NCBI GenBank assembly: GCA_035771165.1
Contig: JAWNZC010000237.1
Location: 434,001-498,000, forward strand
Length of the DNA: 64,000 nt
Origin: Paragorgia papillata
Lineage: Eukaryota; Cnidaria; Anthozoa; Scleralcyonacea; Coralliidae
Direction of reading: 5' to 3'
Shown here: positions 10,416-20,659 of the stretch, piece by piece
Position numbering within the stretch: the first letter of the stretch is position 1
Layout: every line of letters starts with the position of its first letter
Position numbers and translations under genes: made by a program
The notes under the pieces: generated by a model
The model's input: the letters and a program-made list of their open reading frames with translations, nothing else
What the model was told of the DNA's origin: nothing
The model's database searches: none

Positions 10416-10598
10416 AGAAATGGTTCATGGTTTGGCGTGCTCCATTGAGTTATGGATGCACTTGGGAAGTTGGGAGAGCACTCAAAAAAAAATTATCGGC
10501 TATCGCCTCGCCCAACTCTTACGCTTTTTTCGTGTTCTCCGAACTTCCCGAGTGAATCCACAACTCGATGGAGCACGCCAAACCATGAACCATTTCTT
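10416..10598. mobile_element. Small inverted-repeat element (183 bp)
   Basis: AGAAATGGTTCATGGTTTGG on the left is matched by CCAAACCATGAACCATTTCT on the right, with the inverted match continuing through GCGTGCTCCAT. No coding sequence. Confidence 0.75.
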
Positions 10599-10774
10599 AA
10601 AGGTGCCGTCCACTCCGTTCTGCGAAAAAATTTATGTACGAAAAAAAATATTGCTATTAAAGTATAATATTTGAAATAAAAAAAGTTGTTTAAGTCTAAT
10701 TTTTAAAGAAAAAGGTAATAACTAACAAAGAAAATTTTCAAAAAATATTCAGAAAAAAAATTGAGGTGAAAAAT

Positions 10775-10845
10775 GCGGTCGCCCACGATTTGAACTCGAC
10801 CATTCTGCGTGCGAACTGACGATGTCACCACGGGGCTAATGAAGC
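10775..10845 (-). mobile_element. tRNA-like (SINE-like) segment
   Basis: On the minus strand, TAGCCCCGTGG (A-box-like, 10 of 11) is followed about 44 bases later by GTTCAAATC, which fits the B-box consensus GWTCRANNC. The spacing is that of a tRNA. The flanking GTGGGCGACC could be the acceptor side, but a closed cloverleaf is not evident. Confidence 0.5.
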
Positions 10846-11885
10846 AAGCGTCGGAATATCAGGAAAATATTAGCGTTGTATTTTACAGTTCTTTTTTTTT
10901 TTCATGTTCACAAAGAACATTGCTAGAGCATCTAAAAATAGTGCCTGGCTGCCACGGCTATATTCATTTTATGGCATTTCAAATTCATTTAGAATAGCAA
11001 AAACAAATTTCGTCTCACAATCTGAAGTGTTAAAACTGTTTTCACCTGAAAAAATTGTTTTCATGCAGTCTTTTATATCTGTAATATTTCAACATGCAGC
11101 ACTCGGCAGCATTTATATGTTTAACAGACGAAAAATTGCTCCACCGATTTTTATGCCAAATTATAAACAAGCTAGGCTAAGTTTTACAAGTGGTTTTACC
11201 AAAGGGAAATATTTAAAAGGAGATAAGACGGCAGCCAACAACGGGGCACGGGCAAGCGAAAACATAACGGATACGTTTAAAATACTTTAAGGACACACGG
11301 AATCGAAAACAAAATTACTGTAACAGTGACAGGGAAACTCGAACAGGATTGCTACTAATTGTTCGTGATTTAATACTGAAAGCGGCCGCTCTATAGTTTT
11401 ACCGTAAGCTTAACCTTTTCAGTCGTTTTCTTCGTTGTTTTTTTCCTCTTTCGAGTTTCGGTGTGACGGGTTTTCTTCTACTAAGGATGTTGTTCTGCTT
11501 TATACGTAGACGTTGATTTGTTTCTGTTTTTTCAAAAGTGATATACGTTTCCCAAAAACTCCTTTCTCAAGTCTTTTTGTCAAGAATAAATTAAGTTGTT
11601 AGTTCAAATCTTTTTGTCAAGAACTATAAAAATACGCGTATACTCTTTCACTGGTTGATCAATTATTGGAAAGATTGACAAACAAAATAATGTCTGATGA
11701 CAAGCAGAAAGCCAGAAGGTGGAATACTGGAACTGGAAGAACGCAGACAAACGGTAGCAAACCGCGCATTTTTTTTGTACACCTAGCACATGGGATTGCG
11801 GTCATTACTGTCAGTAGTAATTTCGCAATTGGTAATTTCGGTGATTTGCATCTTTATGAATTATTAAACAGTTGAGTCTACTTAC

Positions 11886-12072
11886 CAAAATTGGATTCCT
11901 TGTAAACGCATCGCCATCCGGTGCAAGTTTCTTTCTTAAAATCTCCGAAAGCATTGAGTAATTCCTCCCTCGAAAGAAACAATAACTGCCCTTCGCTGTC
12001 ATCCACCGCCTCCATTCTTGTTTTTTTATTTTCACACAACTTCCCGCCATAATATGAAAGTTCTGACATCAT
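11886..12072 (-). CDS. Likely first exon of a transposon-encoded protein, unknown function
   Basis: On the minus strand the frame starts MMSELSYYGGKLCENKK and runs through EGQLLFLSREELLNAFGDF and CTGWRCVYKESNFG, then meets a GTAAGT donor at 11885-11881 in phase 1. Composition and the clean donor look like a real exon. It starts about 150 bp inside the terminus of the surrounding inverted-repeat element. Between them, on the same strand, lies ACCGCCATCTTTG, a YY1/initiator-like motif. I do not recognise the family. No downstream exon was found inside the element, so the gene is probably broken. Confidence 0.45.
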
Positions 12073-12299
12073 TAATCTAGTGCTAATCCAGCATCATGAT
12101 ACTTCCGCTCCTGTAAAATTCTGACGTTACTGTACGTTAACTCAATATGATCTAACGCCGACCCATGTTTAGGGAACCCGCAAAACAAAGATGGCGGTCA
12201 TGCGCAGAACGGAGTGGACGGCACATGCGAGGATACCATCGTGAGATCTAAAATTATCTTAATTAGGATAAAACTAGAATTATTACTCTATATTCTCTA

Positions 12300-14070
12300 T
12301 CTTACCTTTATGCTCCCTTATCATACATGTATAGTACCAAAATCAGTAGAGTGCTCGTCGGGCTCAAATATCGACGCGTCAATAACAAGCGTAACACAGC
12401 AGAATGTAATCACGTGAGCGAGTTAAACATTACCAGAAATTTGGGACATTTTGCGGCCACGTTCGTAGCCAGTGGTTACTCCCATGATAATAATATACAG
12501 TAAATATTTTGCGAAAATGCAAACGGCTGCTAAGAACAAAGATCGCCTCTGCTTTCAAAGTAAACAAACATGGCTGCAGGCTGCTCGAAAGTCGAAAGAG
12601 AAGAGACCTCCGTGGCTTCGTCGTTTGTCCTTCTGGCAGCTCAACTCCACGTTTAGACATAACGGCCTCCTGCTGATAGACGAAATCGGAGTTTCGACTG
12701 TGCATACAATCTGAGTCGGGATAAAATGTAGTTCGTTTATAACATGAGGCTGAAGCAGCCACAGTAAACATAACATTTCTGATTTCAGAAACCTTTTAAT
12801 GTTTAGGTATTCTATAAGGATAAAATTTGCTTCTCAATTATCCTTGACAATAATCCTAAACGTAGTGTCTAAAAATAATGAACTCAAAACATGAAAAAAT
12901 AGTCCCAGCCTATGTTATCTTCCCGTTATGCTTTAATAGACACGATGTAATTTGCAGAGGTGCCCAAATTGAAAAGGAAACTAATTTGCATGTGGGCCTA
13001 AATAAAACTACGATTTGGTGTATTGCTCAAACACACTGTAAAACCAAGAAAGTTTAAAGGCTTTGGGAACCGCAATGTTGTTAGATACGGAGGTATTTAC
13101 GAGTTATATTAGCAGTTCGAACATTGCTAAATACATAGCAAGCTCCGCACTTTGCATCGTTCGCAAGGAAAGTGGTGTATTTGGCAGATTTGTATCGCAT
13201 GTTTAGCAGGATTACTATGGCTTACATAACAGAATGAGTCAAATAAGCAGCGTAAATAAATCGATGTTGGGAACCGGCTGTGTATTTCGGTAAGCGAACA
13301 TTTTTTGTTATAACGTTTCCTTACTTAACTCTTAACAGGAATCGAGCTCCGCAACCGCGAAGTCTATGTCCCTAGTAGGATCAATTTTAAAATTTACGAT
13401 TTTACTGTATTATTCCTTATACGATTTGGCCGTCATGTTTAATATATGCGCCCGCGCGACGCCATCTTGTCCCAAATTTCTGGTAATGACAAACAGAGAG
13501 ATCATAAATACAACTATAGGGAGCGTTGGGGGAAAACTGCAGTCAAACGCGGGTAACCAATTGAAGGCTGCCATCTTGGATCAGTTGGGCGGCAAAATTG
13601 CAAACCGTCCCAGACCTTTCCTACTATCCGAGAGCTCTTGGACAGTAGGAGAAGTTTGGGACCGAGTAGTTTTACAACTGGGTTTGCAATTTTGCCCCCA
13701 ACTGATCCAAGATGGCAGCCTTCAAATGGTTACCCGATTTGATCAATGCCCCCTCTAGTTTTATTTATGATCTTTATGTAAACGAAGACGTTTCGATCAT
13801 TGAAAAGATCTCGCAAGTCAACGCCTTATATGTACACGATGTAAATATGTCGTGGACTTCCCACGGCGTAGTGTTTTCCTCCTTTAGATGTAACGTCGAA
13901 CGCTGCTAATAAAGAACTAAAGAAGCATATTACATAAACTTGCCGTATTAGACTGCATTCCTTCACTCGCGTGATTACATTCCTTTGCGTTAGGCTTGCA
14001 ATTGGTGCGTCGTTATTTTGGGCCCGTCGAGCACTCTACTAATTTTGGTAGTATCGTTATTCATACAATC
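12300..14070. mobile_element. Large inverted-repeat element, ~1.75 kb, interrupted
   Basis: The left part (TAGTACCAAAATCAGTAGAG, then TGCTCGTCGGGC and GAATGTAATCACGTGAGCG, 12330-12420) is the imperfect inverse of the right part (CGCGTGATTACATTCCTTTG ... CTACTAATTTTGGTAGTA, 13968-14055). Farther in, TTACCAGAAATTTGGGACA at 12430 pairs with TGTCCCAAATTTCTGGTAA at 13467. The right arm is split by a younger MITE (13514-13757). No protein in it is recognised. Confidence 0.65.
13514..13757. mobile_element. MITE with ~85-bp inverted repeats
   Basis: GGGTAACCAATTGAAGGCTG and CCATCTTGGATCAGTTGGG on the left have inverse counterparts on the right (CAACTGATCCAAGATGG, CAGCCTTCAAATGGTTACCC). Both arms include GCTGCCATCTTGG, a YY1-like motif. 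An open frame running through the element is a by-product of the palindrome. Confidence 0.8.
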
Positions 14071-14234
14071 TCACCGTACTTTTCACATTATTATATATTT
14101 CAATTAAAATATATGATATTCAAAGTTTATAATGACAGGCTTCTAAAATTCGCCATATTTGTACAGTTTTAATGTTATTACTTGTGGAACCGTTGTGAAG
14201 CGACCAAGTTAGTAACTAGATCTTTATATTTTAA

Positions 14235-16433
14235 AGTGTCTATGACATGAAAAAATGAGTATGGCGTTTTTTACACAGACTGAAAGATGTCCAGCCAAAT
14301 AATAATCTCAGAAAGTTTGGCGTAATTCTGATGAATATTTTTCGAGTTACAACGCGTTGAAGTTGCCAATTTTGCCATATTTTCGAATAAAAAGTACGAA
14401 AAGTCTGGGACCGAGTTTACGCAGCGATGACGTAGGCGTGTGGACTCATCGTAAATTTCACTGTGGTAATACAGGTAAATACAGCAAGATAGAGCTTTTG
14501 AAAACGAGTCAGAAAACGAATATTTTGTGTCACCAGCTATACTATAGAAGACGAAGAATCAAATGAAGATATGATTAAGCAGTTTTTGGTTGATGCTGAT
14601 AGCCTGATATAGTGATGAACCATCAGATCATGATGCTGTCGAGAGGCGATCGTCGATGAGGTTACATAATTCCTGATTCCTTCGGGAAATATTGTCCAAA
14701 GATTTGGCAGAGTGTTACAGTTAATAGTGAATTATTCTGAATATTGCCGAGTATTAACAAAACAAATAGAACTAAAACAGCAATATTTTCTATTCTGTTT
14801 CTATTATATATAATATTATAAAATATATTCACGCATCTCAAGCCAGTTGGCTCAAGTGGAATCACATGTGTGCCAGTACTCCAATAGATCTAGACAATAA
14901 TGAGTATCGCTTCTGCCTTCTGAGTCTAAGTAAATTACGTTGGGTCTTGCGAGATTCTCATGTTATAAAGCAAATAGCACTGCGGATAACAAAAGGTCTT
15001 TAAAATGCGCAGAGCAAAGATGTGGCGTGAGTCAAGTCGGGACAATGATTTTTGTACATCATACATAATTTCTGTTCTTCTGCGAAACCTGTCCAATTAC
15101 ACACTGGTGCATGCGAATCATTTTGCGGCTGATCCATACCACAGTACCGTCCTCTTGAAGGCCGGGTTGGGCCATAGTCATAGCGGCGAAACATAATCTT
15201 ATATACAGTAAAAACCCGCTAACAAGAACCTACATTTTACCAAATCAGCCTCGGATAGGTTCTTATATTCTTATATAAATAAATTCTTAATTTCAGCCTG
15301 AGGTTCTTAATAGTGGTAGGTTCTTGTTAGCGGGTTTTTACTGTATTGGCCTTTCCCTAAAATATATTATTCCACCTGATTGTTGTGATATACGAAACCT
15401 CCTCGATCAGTACGACTTTAGTTCAAGTCGTCTAGCGTTACAATATTTCTGCTCTGGTTCTTGGTTCTATTACTTATAACTATTTTGATCTGAGTTACTG
15501 TTCATATATCCCACATTTCAGCGACTCATGCATTTTCAGCTGGCTTGTTCAATCATGACATAATTTGTGCAGGCGATAAAACTGCGTGGTCATAAGCTCG
15601 CTCGACCCTTGTTAACCAAATACTTATTACTGATATAAATACGTAAAGAAACTCGCGCTAGAGATTAAATTGACCATATATGCACGGATCAACATTAACC
15701 ATATATGCACGGATCAACATTAACCTCACTAACTTTCACTTTTTTTTACAATTCTATGTAACACCACTCACGGCCAAATTGATTTCTAAGTGATTATTGC
15801 TATAGTATAACATACAATTAACTTTTAGCAAATCCCATGACCAGACCGACGATGAACTTGCACAAAAATTGCACGTAAAACAACCTAATTCTTAGACCAA
15901 CATTCTACCCTCTATAATGGTTCTGTTCACGACGTTGTGCTGCGATCACTTCAACAGTTTACGGCGACGACGTTTTATGCGAACGCTGATCAAAAGTAAA
16001 CAAAACGTTCAGTTTCTTGCCCTAACTTCACTCCTACTAGGAGTGTTTATATTCACGCTTCAATGGAAAAATGAATATCCAGAGGTCGTCAACACATCGG
16101 TAATATAGAATTTCACTTTTTTCGCTAAAATAAAGTTGTTTTATTCAGACCCATAGCCATCCCAATTTGCTCAAAAACGGCTAATAATACCTGTTATTTT
16201 GTTCAGTCAACTTGAGATGTGTCCACACGCCTACGTCATAGGTAACCAGATAGCTGGTCTGACCGCGCGATGGAATTTCGCACTCTTCGAGTCGTTTCAG
16301 GTGAACTTCGAAGAGTCGTAGTTCGAAAAATATGCGACGAAATGATGCCAAATTTCGTGAGATTACCTTTCACAAGTATATCTTTCACTTAGTACAAAAA
16401 AATCGTATACCATTTTTTCATGTCATAGACACT
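14235..16433. mobile_element. TTAA-flanked DNA element, ~2.2 kb
   Basis: The ends AAGTGTCTATGACATGAAAA and TTTTCATGTCATAGACACTT are inverted and bordered by TTAA (14231-14234, 16434-16437), as in the piggyBac superfamily. A second inverted pair lies inside (ACGTAGGCGTGTGGAC near 14429, GTCCACACGCCTACGT near 16218). A frame around 14540-14610 ends YTIEDEESNEDMIKQFL and could be a scrap of element protein, but no transposase is recognisable. Confidence 0.7.
15206..15343. mobile_element. Tc1/mariner-type MITE, 138 bp
   Basis: Perfect inverted ends CAGTAAAAACCCGCTAACAA / TTGTTAGCGGGTTTTTACTG with TA on both sides (15204-15205, 15344-15345). CAGT ends and TA duplication are typical of Tc1/mariner. 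It is nested in the TTAA-flanked element. Confidence 0.88.
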
Positions 16434-16437
16434 TTAA

Positions 16438-17219
16438 GATAAATGGGCTCGTGATTGTGTTTGTTTTTTTCAGTGTGCTTTCTTTTGTATAAGAAAGAGG
16501 ATATATATGTATATGTATATATATATATATTTAATAAATGACTATATGGGTCGCATTGTGTCTAGGAATTTCTGGCGCCGCCAAAACTAGAGGCTCTGGG
16601 GACGAAATGAAGCCATTATCGGACCCAGACCCACGCGCTCCCTCTCGCCTTGCATCATGCACCTGTTCATGATGCAACGAGAGCCTGCGGAGGGGGCAGC
16701 CCCACTGACCTCTATATAACTGGACTGCGGGTGCCCCACGAAAAAATGACCCAAATACACGCCATCAAGCGCCATCAGTTGTTAGGTCTTAGCCGCGAAA
16801 TTGACCAATCACAGGCCACCTTTTGGCTAGCCGTGTCTTATGAGATTAAAAAGGGCATGGGCCCAAATTTACAAAAAAAAACGAGTTGAGAGTTGACAAA
16901 CATTTTGAAAGCCAAAAACGATTGTCGGTAAGCAAAAAGTGCAACTAAATCAAACATATTTACAGGTTTGTTTTTAAAGGATAATTTTGAATGGTTTAAT
17001 GTTGTATTTGTATGTTTCTTGACTTTCTTCGTGTTCGGGATGTTATATATATATATATATATATTGCAGGCATGCATATGCTATAAATTACAATACTAAG
17101 GGTCTATATTATATTTACGCTAAAGATATTCTGACGTGTATCATTCTATGTTCTGGTTTGATTTCAACAAAATGATGTAATTTATGGCTTTCCGAGTACT
17201 CTTAAATACTTGCCTCAAA
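16438..17219. repeat. Repeat fragments and (TA)n, no gene
   Basis: TA-rich runs lie near 16500-16530 and 17042-17066. At 16590-16720 GGCTCTGGGGACGA (end of the MITE family seen at 4571) is followed by CCTGCGGAGGGGGCAG and CTCTATATAA motifs. CATGATGCAACGAG here recurs inverted near 45040. No supported coding sequence. Confidence 0.5.
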
Positions 17220-17345
17220 ATGCAGGAAATAGTGTTTCACTGACCCTAGAAATCGAAAATTTTCCGGGGGAGCATGCCCCTGACCCCCCCTAGCATACCG
17301 AGGTTCTTACCCCCCTCCAACCCAAGACCCTGGGTACGCCACGTG
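17220..17345. repeat. GGGGGAGCATGCCCCTGACC dispersed repeat fragment
   Basis: It shares ACCCTAGAAATCGAAAATTT, CCGGGGGAGCATGCCCC and the closing TGGGTACGCC with the right half of the MITE at 25335-25755, so it is a partial copy of that family. Confidence 0.6.
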
Positions 17346-17779
17346 CACTGAAGCTATATTACGTGGCGAGGGCCGAATCCCCAAGGGGATTTTTCTGAGA
17401 TTTTTTCGGATTTTTTGAGATTTAATCGGATTTTTTGAGATTTTTGCGGATTTTTGGATTCTCAAAGATGTACGAGATTTTACGGAGTGATTTGCCCGTA
17501 CGTTGATCTTTATCTATCATAAATCCTGCCGGAGCTCGGATTCTTTAATTTTATGAACGAGGGCACTTAAACAAACTCCTTCTTGAGAGCAGACAACAAA
17601 CGAGTAGGTTTCTTTGTTTTACATTACGTTAAAAGGTTGTTACTTACGAGGCTTTATAAAGTAGTGTTCGGCGTAGGAAGTGATTGTGTTGAAACACTGT
17701 TATACAAATCGACATATGCTATTTTAACGTTTCGGCAGTAGACCAACCTATATGATGTTATAAAGAATTGTGCAGACCG

Positions 17780-18205
17780 ACGTGAGTGTTAGGCCTATAG
17801 GTCAAACGACGAACTTAATTGAGACGAACTAAATTTCTAGTTTGGGTCGACCGAAATTAATTACGTTCGACAGTTAGGTCAAACGTCGAACTTAATACAG
17901 TCGAAACGAATTTGGAATCAAAGCAACGATTCTTTGGGTAAGCGAGAAAATAGTGTACTACGCATGCTCTCATACAAAATTTAAATTATGCATTTAGTTC
18001 GGCTCGTGAGAAGATCGACGTTTGACCCAGGGACGATCTTCAGACGTTCTATCCGTCTGCGTCAGACGGATAGAACGTCTCAGACGATCCAAAAACAATC
18101 AGTCGAACTTAACTCAGTCAAACGTCGATCTTGTCATGAACTTAATTTGAAGAATTTAGTTCGTCTCATGTCAAGTTCGTCGTTTGACCTGGGCCTTATC
18201 TGCCT
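17780..18205. repeat. Repeat built on TTCGACGTTTGACC motifs
   Basis: Multiple, partly inverted GTCAAACGTCGAACTTAAT and TTAGTTCGTCTCATGTC-like phrases, plus an ACGTTCTATCCGTCTG / CAGACGGATAGAACGT hairpin near 18040-18080. Related phrases occur near 30060-30170, 31100-31160, 31715-31840 and 32460-32510. Confidence 0.55.
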
Positions 18206-18359
18206 TGGTTTTCCGCCAAACGGCCGTTTGGTGCCTGTATAATTTGGGGACAGTTTTGGGGACAGATTTAGGGTCAAGCAAAACATTTTATTCCAGGCCT
18301 CTCACAATTTCGGTCTGCCGCTCGACGTTAAAAAGAGAGGCGTGGGAACCAGGCTGACG

Positions 18360-19070
18360 CATCGAACTCTAAGTAAACTGGAACGCTAACTCCATAAGTC
18401 AAGCCCTATGAATGGATGAAGCCAAAAATCTTCAAATGTTAGTTTTTCTGAGTTTTGAGCTGAAATACTTAACGCTGAACGTTGGGCTGTATATGAAACT
18501 GAAGCTATTGGAAAATGCTATTTGGTATAGAAACTTCAAGACTTTAGCTAAAAGGGAAGTAATTAAAAAATATAAAAACAACTGCCATTTTGTTTGCCTT
18601 AGGTTACAAAATGGCAGTTGTTTTTATATTTTTAAATTATTTCCCTTTTAGCTAAAGTCTTGAAGTTTCTATACCAAATAGCATTTTTCAATAGCTTCAG
18701 TTTCATATATAGTATAGCCCAACGTTCAGCGTTAAGTATTTCAGCTCAAAACTCAGAAAAACCACAACAAGTTTCTTAGTGTTATTTCCCAGCGAAATAT
18801 GGTCGAACATTTACTACATTTTAAAAAGTTTAAAATAACGAGGAAACTTATACTATACATCAAATTGAAGCCAATGCTATTTCTAAAAACATACGTATAA
18901 AACAATGTATTTCAATTTGTTGTTTTGGAGTAATTTGTTATCGTCCCAAACAAAATATATGGCAGGATGAAAATTAAGTAACTTGAAGCACGGGAGCTAC
19001 CTGCAAAGGGACTGGCACTGGCTTCAAAATCCCCCCTGAGTTATCGTTCCAGTCTTTTTAGAGTTCAATG
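18360..19070. mobile_element. hAT-type element carrying a 321-bp near-perfect palindrome
   Basis: Ends (CATCGAACTCTAAGTAAACT and TTTTTAGAGTTCAATG) are diverged versions of the hAT ends at 352-1324. GGCTGACG (18352-18359) and GGCTGACA (19071-19078) form an 8-bp target duplication with one mismatch. Inside, 18442-18593 and 18606-18762 are inverted arms of about 155 bp around a 12-base loop. No transposase. Confidence 0.85.
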
Positions 19071-19217
19071 GGCTGACACAGTCCAAAGGCAACAGACAGC
19101 GTAGGGGACTAAATCCGACGTGATGTACGAAAATCCTGACTTCACTTCTGAAGCGTGTTAATGACTGAAGTTAGAGTTCTAGGTATGGAGAATGGAGTTT
19201 AGTGTATAGTTATACTT

Positions 19218-19622
19218 AGACCCCGTTTACACTAGAGCAAACGTTTTCGGATTCGTGACGAATCCGGAACGTTTTAGTACCGGATTCGTTTTGCCGTTTA
19301 CACACAAAAGAATGAATCCGGAATAAAAATTTTCCGGTTTGATCACGTATCCGGAGATTTCCAATCCGGAAAAAATTTAGATAGTGTGAACGGTTATTCC
19401 GATGAATTCGGATGCTCTTCCGCTCGTAGTCATGTGAGGTTGCGGTGGAACCAACATGGTCAACATATTAACTGAATTAAAGGAATTCCGAGTTTAGTCA
19501 AAGGCCCGAATCTGCGAATACTGTTGTAGTGTAAACGCCTAACGAATCCGATTACTCGGTACGAAGTTAATCCGGAAACATTTACGAATCCGGAAACTTT
19601 TGCTCTAGTGTAAACGTAGTCT
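19218..19622. mobile_element. MITE with CGTTTACACTAGAGCAAA ends, ~400 bp
   Basis: CGTTTACACTAGAGCAAACG on the left is matched by TTTTGCTCTAGTGTAAACG on the right. The arms continue with AATCCGGA motifs. No coding sequence. Confidence 0.8.
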
Positions 19623-20640
19623 TTTTCTGTGACAGAGCCAACACGGTAGTATTACACACACACCCCCCTGCCCATCTTCCCATGCACCTTTGTGGAGGAG
19701 TGAGTGACATACAGCGCCACTCTTCTAATCAGAACCATATTTCAGGTAATTAGTCAATTCACTGTGGTCAATTACATTGTTTGTTCGTGATGAAGAATGT
19801 GATAATTTACAATAACAAGCAATACTACAAATGTGTTTTTTTCTCACTTTATATCAGATAAACAGGAAACAAACTATTACGACCACTCAGTAAGGTACAT
19901 GTTTTTTTCCCCAATTTTTCTTGGCTTTTTGCCGGTTCTAGTTAAATTACACGTTTAATCTCCACATTGCAAGTGTCTATAGTCAACAGGAAATAAGATA
20001 ATTTAGAGTGAATTACATGCACCAAGGTCCGCGAACTACGTGGCAGTTATTCCAGTAATTCAATCATTCGCTGTAGTTCTAGATATTGTGCTGTTATGTA
20101 TGCCAAGCTAATGTGGTAAGGCGATATTGCGTTTAGAATTTCAAGAGCTTCATGTATTGACATGGAAATTGGCATAAAAGAAATCTTGTCTTCTTGGCTG
20201 TCAAATATAATCCGTTAAGCACTCAATACTGGCGCATCATTAATCTCAGTCAGTCGTGTAACGCGGACAAGTTTGTTCAAAACTTTAGTACAGAGTTGGG
20301 AAAAGTTTTCGTCTTTTCTTCGGATAGGTTTTCCTGGGAACTTGGGCTACAAGTCACACTGAGTTTTATTTTCAGTAAATGTTTTTTGTACGTTATTAGT
20401 GTTTTCAGCTTGAGTTAGTAAAGTTTTTTCGTATGTTTATGTGTTTTAATTTACGACAGCTTGTACAGCTGAAAACACTAATAACGTACAAATCTAGATC
20501 TGTTCTTTGTAAGTTTTAATTCAAGTATGTTTCTCTCATGCAAACAAATCGAGACGAATATTTTTTTGTACCATCTAGTGTTGAGTTACGTCAGGTCCAT
20601 GTGGTACTGTCAATAAATAAATATATACCTTAAAACCTTA
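19623..20640. other. Intergenic; one perfect 23-bp inverted pair
   Basis: 20388-20410 (GTACGTTATTAGTG, TTTTCAGCT) and 20467-20489 are exact inverse copies with a 56-base spacer. No gene is supported and the open frame at 20194-20418 has no recognisable features. Confidence 0.45.
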
Positions 20641-20659
20641 ACTCCTTCACAACTGAGAG

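Larger units (their letters stand above)
10601..12226 (-). mobile_element. DNA transposon remnant with GTGCCGTCCACTCCG ends
   Basis: GGTGCCGTCCACTCCGTTCT near 10602 and AGAACGGAGTGGACGGCAC near 12206 are inverted termini at least 22 bp long. One end carries a plausible promoter and first exon (11886-12072, minus strand). The rest has no recognisable transposase, so this is probably an internally deleted copy. A tRNA-like segment (10780-10845) lies inside. No convincing target duplication was found. Confidence 0.65.

Noticed and set aside
7829..10838. Functional tRNA genes at the two tRNA-like segments
   Set aside because: Boxes are present but arms do not close into a cloverleaf, and box mismatches suggest SINE-derived copies.
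10904..11290. 128-codon frame in the TIR element
   Set aside because: Composition is unremarkable, no domain or splice context; on the opposite strand from the likely element exon.
13366..13758. 130-codon frame with GGKLQSNAGNQLKAAILDQL
   Set aside because: It runs across both arms of the MITE at 13514-13757 and has no recognisable domain.
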